This document shows positions 50,375 through 53,809 of a DNA stretch of 53,809 nucleotides, one piece after another. Origin of the DNA: Caryophanales bacterium UBA6259. GTDB taxonomy: Bacteria > Bacillota > Bacilli > Tepidibacillales > Tepidibacillaceae. Positions within the stretch are counted from its first letter, which is position 1. Each line of letters starts with the position of its first letter. A model generated the notes under the pieces. That model saw nothing but the letters and a program-made list of their open reading frames with translations, was not told the origin of the DNA and did no database searches. The stretch is taken from positions 1-53,809 of the forward strand of contig DJVJ01000004.1 of assembly GCA_002441135.1 (NCBI GenBank), given 5' to 3'. A program made the translations under genes and the position numbers.

Positions 50375-52192
50375 ATGATGAAAGTAAAGAAGTATTTCTC
50401 AAAGCTTATTAATATTCTAAGTATAAAGAGGGATAAATCTCTAGGTGTACAGAAAGTTAAGAATGGTAAAAATGAAAAGAAGTCTAAAAGAAACGTAACT
50501 GTTCAACAAAAACTGATCTTCAGCTTTTTAATCGTTGTATTAGGACTTTCTTTTGTAAGTGGGCTTTCATTTTATCAAATAACACAAATACAAAATAATT
50601 ACGAGGACATTTTGGAGAGAGATGTTGATTACTTACTTAAAGCACAACAATTACAATCATTAATTATGGAAGAGCTTAATTTGGTTCAGAAATATGGGAT
50701 TTCAAAAGAGAATCAGTTAGTAGAAAGTATTGAAGTCCTAAATAACCAATCTTCTTACCTATTAAAACAATTAATTACTACAGGAGAAGCATTAGGTGGT
50801 AATTATAAATTGCTGACAGGGGATTTTCAAACATTACAGCAAATATTTGAGAATTATACGGACGTAGAAAAGCAAATGGTAGCAGCGATTCAAGAAGATA
50901 ATATGTCTCTATTTACTGGATTAATGGATAGAAAGCTTGAGGAAGCCGTCTCTAAAAAAATGGACGATATAATGGAAAAGGTAAAATCAGATATAGAAGC
51001 AAGTCAATTGGCAAGTCAAGATCGTGTTGAAAAAATTAAAGGATTTGTTTTAACCACAATTTCTATCGGTATTATTGTTGCGTTAATTATTGCAATTTTT
51101 ATAGCACGAAATATATCAAAGCCTGTAAAGCAATTATCAAAATTTGCTAATCAGATGGCTGAAGGAGATTTAACAGAGGATATCCTGAGCATTAAAAATA
51201 AAGATGAGATTGGTCAGTTAGTTGTTGCTTTTCAAAATATGCAGTCCAATTTACGAGAAGTAGTTAAAAATATTCAATTGAGTGCAGAACAGGTAGCAAG
51301 TACTTCAACTGAGTTGGCTGCTAGTGCAGATCAAACGATGAATTCAGTTGAACAAATTACTATTACAATGCAGGAAATTGCTGTCGGAAGTGATACCCAA
51401 GTTGAAAAAATGCAAAAAACAGCAGAATATATTAAACAATTTAACCAACGAATTAATCATATTAATCAAAATGCACAAGAAGCAGCTTCAGCGGCCATGC
51501 AAACTACCGGCGTTGCTCAACAAGGAGTAACAGTAATTGATGGAGCAATAAATCAAATGAATTTAATCGGTAATTCAATGGAACGTTCTGTAGAAGTTGT
51601 TACGAAACTGAATGAACGATCTGAAAAAATTAATGAGATTGTGACCTTAATTACTAGTGTAGCGGAACAAACTAATCTTCTTGCACTTAATGCAGCAATT
51701 GAAGCTGCTAGAGCAGGCGAACATGGAAAAGGCTTTGCTGTTGTAGCTAATGAGGTAAGAAAACTAGCAGAACAATCAGGCAGTGCAGCACAAAGTATAA
51801 TGACTATGATTCAGGAAATAAAAAATGATACGATAATGGCAGTAAATTCAATGGTAGAAGGAAACAAAGAAGTAAAAGAGGGTATAGAGGTAGTTAAAAC
51901 TGCAAGCGATGCATTTAATGAAATTTTAAGTGCGATTAATAACGTGGCACAAACCAGTGAAGGAACACTGAGTGCTGCAAATGAAATGGATCAATATGTT
52001 AACCAAGTTGTTGTGGCAATTGAAGAGATGCAGCAGTTAATAGAATTAAGTGCAGGACATACTCAAACAATTGCTGCAGCTTCAGAAGAGCAAAATGCAT
52101 CAATGGAAGAGATTGGTTCATCAGCAGAGGGGCTCTCTCATATGGCAGAGGAATTAAGAGAAGTGGTAAATAAATTTAAACTAAATAGCTAA
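50375..52192 (+). CDS. Methyl-accepting chemotaxis protein
   Basis: Membrane chemoreceptor of about 605 residues. A lysine-rich cytoplasmic N-terminal extension of about 45 residues is unusual. Helix 1 (about 49-68), an all-helical outer domain of about 150 residues, and helix 2 (about 226-246) follow, then a HAMP domain (NISKPVKQLSKFANQMAEGDL) and the signalling domain with EQTNLLALNAAIEAARAGEHG (the hairpin tip). The ligand is unknown. Starts GTG 50372, ATG 50375 and ATG 50378 are all in frame behind AAGGAG; I take 50375. It follows the Agr-type locus after a terminator. Confidence 0.92.
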   Translation: MMKVKKYFSKLINILSIKRDKSLGVQKVKNGKNEKKSKRNVTVQQKLIFSFLIVVLGLSFVSGLSFYQITQIQNNYEDILERDVDYLLKAQQLQSLIMEELNLVQKYGISKENQLVESIEVLNNQSSYLLKQLITTGEALGGNYKLLTGDFQTLQQIFENYTDVEKQMVAAIQEDNMSLFTGLMDRKLEEAVSKKMDDIMEKVKSDIEASQLASQDRVEKIKGFVLTTISIGIIVALIIAIFIARNISKPVKQLSKFANQMAEGDLTEDILSIKNKDEIGQLVVAFQNMQSNLREVVKNIQLSAEQVASTSTELAASADQTMNSVEQITITMQEIAVGSDTQVEKMQKTAEYIKQFNQRINHINQNAQEAASAAMQTTGVAQQGVTVIDGAINQMNLIGNSMERSVEVVTKLNERSEKINEIVTLITSVAEQTNLLALNAAIEAARAGEHGKGFAVVANEVRKLAEQSGSAAQSIMTMIQEIKNDTIMAVNSMVEGNKEVKEGIEVVKTASDAFNEILSAINNVAQTSEGTLSAANEMDQYVNQVVVAIEEMQQLIELSAGHTQTIAAASEEQNASMEEIGSSAEGLSHMAEELREVVNKFKLNS

Positions 52193-52220
52193 TTTCAGAT
52201 GAATTTTAACTAAAAAAAGG

Positions 52221-52243
52221 AAAGCACCCAAATTGGGTGCTTT
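52221..52243. terminator. Bidirectional terminator
   Basis: AAAGCACCCAA / TTGGGTGCTTT (52221-52231 and 52233-52243), serving the receptor gene (+) and tpx (-; T-rich run on the minus strand). Confidence 0.85.
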
Positions 52244-52754
52244 AGCTTTTTGCAGATGCTTTAACCATTTCAATTGCTTTTTCATAGTCTGGGTGATCAG
52301 TTACCTCTTTTACATATTCCACATAGGTAACAATATTATCTTCATTTACAACGAAGATTGCACGTGCTTCTAATCGTAATCCTTTTAGGTATGTACCATA
52401 TGCAGATCCAAAGGACATGGTTTGGTAATCGGATAATGTTATTACTTTATCAATACCTGCTGCTCCACACCAACGTTTTTGTGCAAAAGGTAAATCAACA
52501 CTGATGGTTAAAATTGTAGCATCAAGATTGGATGCTTCTTGATTAAAGCGTCTAGTTTGAGCATCACACACACCAGTATCCAAAGATGGAACAACACTGA
52601 TTAATTTTAAACCCGGAAAATCAGCTAATGTCTTAGGTTGTAATCCATTATCTACTACTGTAAAATCAGGAGCTTTATCTCCTACTTTAATTTCTGGTCC
52701 AAGTAATGTAGCAGGATTGCCTGCAAAAGTAACTACGCCATTGCGTTCTTCCAT
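52242..52754 (-). CDS. tpx: Thiol peroxidase Tpx
   Basis: Atypical 2-Cys peroxiredoxin of 170 residues reducing organic peroxides with thioredoxin. Peroxidatic C63 in PSLDTGVCDAQTRRF and resolving C96 in KRWCGAAG are both present. VGDKAPDFTVV is the family N-terminal motif. ATG 52754 follows AAGGGGGAATTTTT on the minus strand. It is a regular Cys enzyme, in contrast to the Sec-peroxiredoxin at 8855. Confidence 0.95.
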   Translation of the reverse strand: MEERNGVVTFAGNPATLLGPEIKVGDKAPDFTVVDNGLQPKTLADFPGLKLISVVPSLDTGVCDAQTRRFNQEASNLDATILTISVDLPFAQKRWCGAAGIDKVITLSDYQTMSFGSAYGTYLKGLRLEARAIFVVNEDNIVTYVEYVKEVTDHPDYEKAIEMVKASAKS

Positions 52755-52844
52755 TAAAAATTCCCCCTTAGGTTAAATACATACTTATTATACATTTAAA
52801 TATAGAAAATATCAATATGCAGAAAAGTGGAATTAGAATATATT

Positions 52845-53213
52845 TTACGCTTTGTCTAAATAAGGTTTTACAATCAATCGATGTAGTGTAGCTTCAATGA
52901 TTCCTAAAAAAAGAGAAACGAAAATAGCTCCTATAAAACTAACATGACCTACATTAAAAATGGTAGGGATAAAAAAAGTAATAGTTCCCATAAAGACAGC
53001 TCCCATAAATGAAGAAGGTAGATTATGATGCTTAGGAACAACAATCCAATCTGCAAAAACGCCAACCAGAGTAAAGAAAAAAGGAATTGCTATTAAAAGA
53101 ATAAATGGGAACGTAATTATGTTAAGCATATTCAAGATGATAAATATCATACTAAAAGATAAAAATTTTATTAAAAAGTTAAAAATATGGGTGTATATAG
53201 GGACGGATTTCAA
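52845..53213 (-). CDS. DUF2512 (YndM-like) membrane protein
   Basis: 122-residue protein with four hydrophobic helices, including FADWIVVPKHHNLPSSF between helices 2 and 3, a DUF2512-like signature. Start TTG 53213 follows AAGGAGGAG on the minus strand. Function unknown. It is separated from tpx by 90 bp of AT-rich sequence. Confidence 0.75.
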   Translation of the reverse strand: MKSVPIYTHIFNFLIKFLSFSMIFIILNMLNIITFPFILLIAIPFFFTLVGVFADWIVVPKHHNLPSSFMGAVFMGTITFFIPTIFNVGHVSFIGAIFVSLFLGIIEATLHRLIVKPYLDKA

Positions 53214-53320
53214 TAATACTCCTCCTTAATTATAGAAGTGTTTCTTAATAATAGTCACAAAAATATCAACTTCTAAATATACTAAAGGGTAAACACCCCC
53301 TCTTATACTGTCCCAATAGG

Positions 53321-53347
53321 AAAGCCTAAGGATATTCTCCTTAGGCT
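53321..53347. terminator. Hairpin after the DUF378 gene
   Basis: AGCCTAAGGA / TCCTTAGGCT (53323-53332 and 53338-53347). The longer T run is on the plus strand (CTCTTTTT); on the minus strand only TTTCC follows, so it may stop read-through from either side. Confidence 0.6.
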
Positions 53348-53351
53348 CTTT

Positions 53352-53546
53352 TTATACTTCTGCTCGATCTCTAAATAATAATGAAATGGTGTAGATTCCG
53401 GCTAATCCAACTAAAGTGTAAACAACGCGACTTAACCATGCATCTTGACCGCCAAATAAGGATGCAACCAAATCAAATTGAAATAAGCCTACTAATAACC
53501 AATTTAAAGCACCGATAATTACAAGGATTAGAGACAGTCTAGTCAT
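53352..53546 (-). CDS. DUF378 membrane protein (YuzA-like)
   Basis: 64-residue protein with two hydrophobic helices. LVIIGALNWLLVGLFQFDLVA is the DUF378 motif (GALNWGLVGxFxFDLVA), followed by a second helix in VVYTLVGLAGIYTI. Minus-strand ribosome site AAAGGAGGGATATGAC precedes ATG 53546. Function unknown. Confidence 0.85.
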   Translation of the reverse strand: MTRLSLILVIIGALNWLLVGLFQFDLVASLFGGQDAWLSRVVYTLVGLAGIYTISLLFRDRAEV

Positions 53547-53616
53547 GTCATATCCCTCCTTTCCCTATAAGTATTTCCAAGTATAAAATGAAATATTCTA
53601 GGGAACAACGAAGTAG

Positions 53617-53809
53617 CTAGCTTAAATGAAGATATAAGAAGGATTGCATATCTGCTGGTAAAGCAGCATGAAAGGATAAATATTCATTCGTAACAGGATG
53701 AAAAAAACTGAGTTGATAAGCATGGAGGGCTTGTCTATTTAGATAACCATTACCTACTTTTCCTCCATATAACTCGTCTCCAATCAACGGATGACCAATC
53801 CAGCTCATA
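53617..53809 (-). CDS. RluA-family pseudouridine synthase, 3' end only
   Basis: The last 63 or so codons of a gene that continues beyond the window. IGHPLIGDELYGG, RQALHAYQLSFFHPVT and the end LPADM are the conserved C-terminal part of RluD/RluA-type rRNA/tRNA pseudouridine synthases. The catalytic Asp lies in the missing part. The ATG at 53806 inside the window is internal, not a start. Confidence 0.85.
   Translation of the reverse strand, partial: MSWIGHPLIGDELYGGKVGNGYLNRQALHAYQLSFFHPVTNEYLSFHAALPADMQSFLYLHLS

Noticed and set aside
1..53809. CRISPR array, insertion sequence or transposase
   Set aside because: No regularly spaced repeats and no transposase-like protein were seen anywhere in the window.

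Overview
The window is a low-GC Firmicutes chromosome segment. sspI, spoVAF, Spo0A-box-like sites and Bacillus-type gene order (thrS, infC-rpmI-rplT, M42 peptidase, sspI, SpoU methylase-pheST, zapA-cvpA, mutS2, trxA, uvrC, lysC, sdhCAB) point to a spore-forming member of the Bacillales. An Fnr-type site in front of a molybdopterin oxidoreductase operon, and a likely selenoprotein, suggest a facultative or strict anaerobe that respires alternative acceptors. The genus is not provable from the sequence; a Tepidibacillus/Vulcanibacillus-like organism is only a guess.

Layout. 1-0.4 kb: end of a tRNA-Gly, tRNA-Leu(UAA), and a remnant of a VOC-family gene. 0.4-6.4 kb: phosphate module, phoR (no phoP beside it) then pstS-pstC-pstA-pstB-phoU with a Pho box. 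6.4-12.8 kb: T-box-thrS, a selenocysteine peroxiredoxin whose catalytic Cys codon is an in-frame TGA, L20-leader-infC-rpmI-rplT, and a B12/radical SAM protein. 13-17.3 kb: three-subunit molybdopterin oxidoreductase of Psr/Phs type. 17.5-26.8 kb: nhaA, M42 peptidase, sspI, a KtrA/TrkA protein, an rRNA methylase, T-box-pheST, zapA and cvpA. 26.9-35 kb: an accessory block in the place where Bacillus has polX, holding a second KtrA paralogue, a CstR-like repressor with a DUF302 protein, a BmrCD-type heterodimeric ABC exporter behind a leader-peptide attenuator, a second DUF302 gene, a ResA-like thioredoxin with an Lgt-like membrane protein, and small DUF1657 and YvlD-type proteins. 35-48 kb: mutS2, an MFS transporter, spoVAF, trxA, uvrC, lysine riboswitch-lysC, sdhCAB. 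48-52.2 kb: an Agr-type peptide signalling locus (kinase, AgrB, a 38-residue AgrD) and a chemotaxis receptor. 52.2-53.8 kb: minus-strand tpx, DUF2512, DUF378 and the 3' end of an RluA-family pseudouridine synthase.

How parts fit together. Several genes concern thiol, peroxide and sulfur redox chemistry: the Sec-peroxiredoxin, Tpx, TrxA, ResA-like protein, the Psr/Phs-like reductase and the CstR-like sensor. The CstR-like gene and trxA share the same 16-bp operator pattern (ATACC-N6-GGTAT) over their promoters, so a reactive-sulfur response linking them is a testable proposal. RNA-based control is dense: two T-boxes, an L20 leader, a lysine riboswitch, a leader-peptide attenuator and a SECIS hairpin. 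A two-hairpin intergenic element occurs twice (20.0 and 26.9 kb) with compensatory changes and has no assigned function here.
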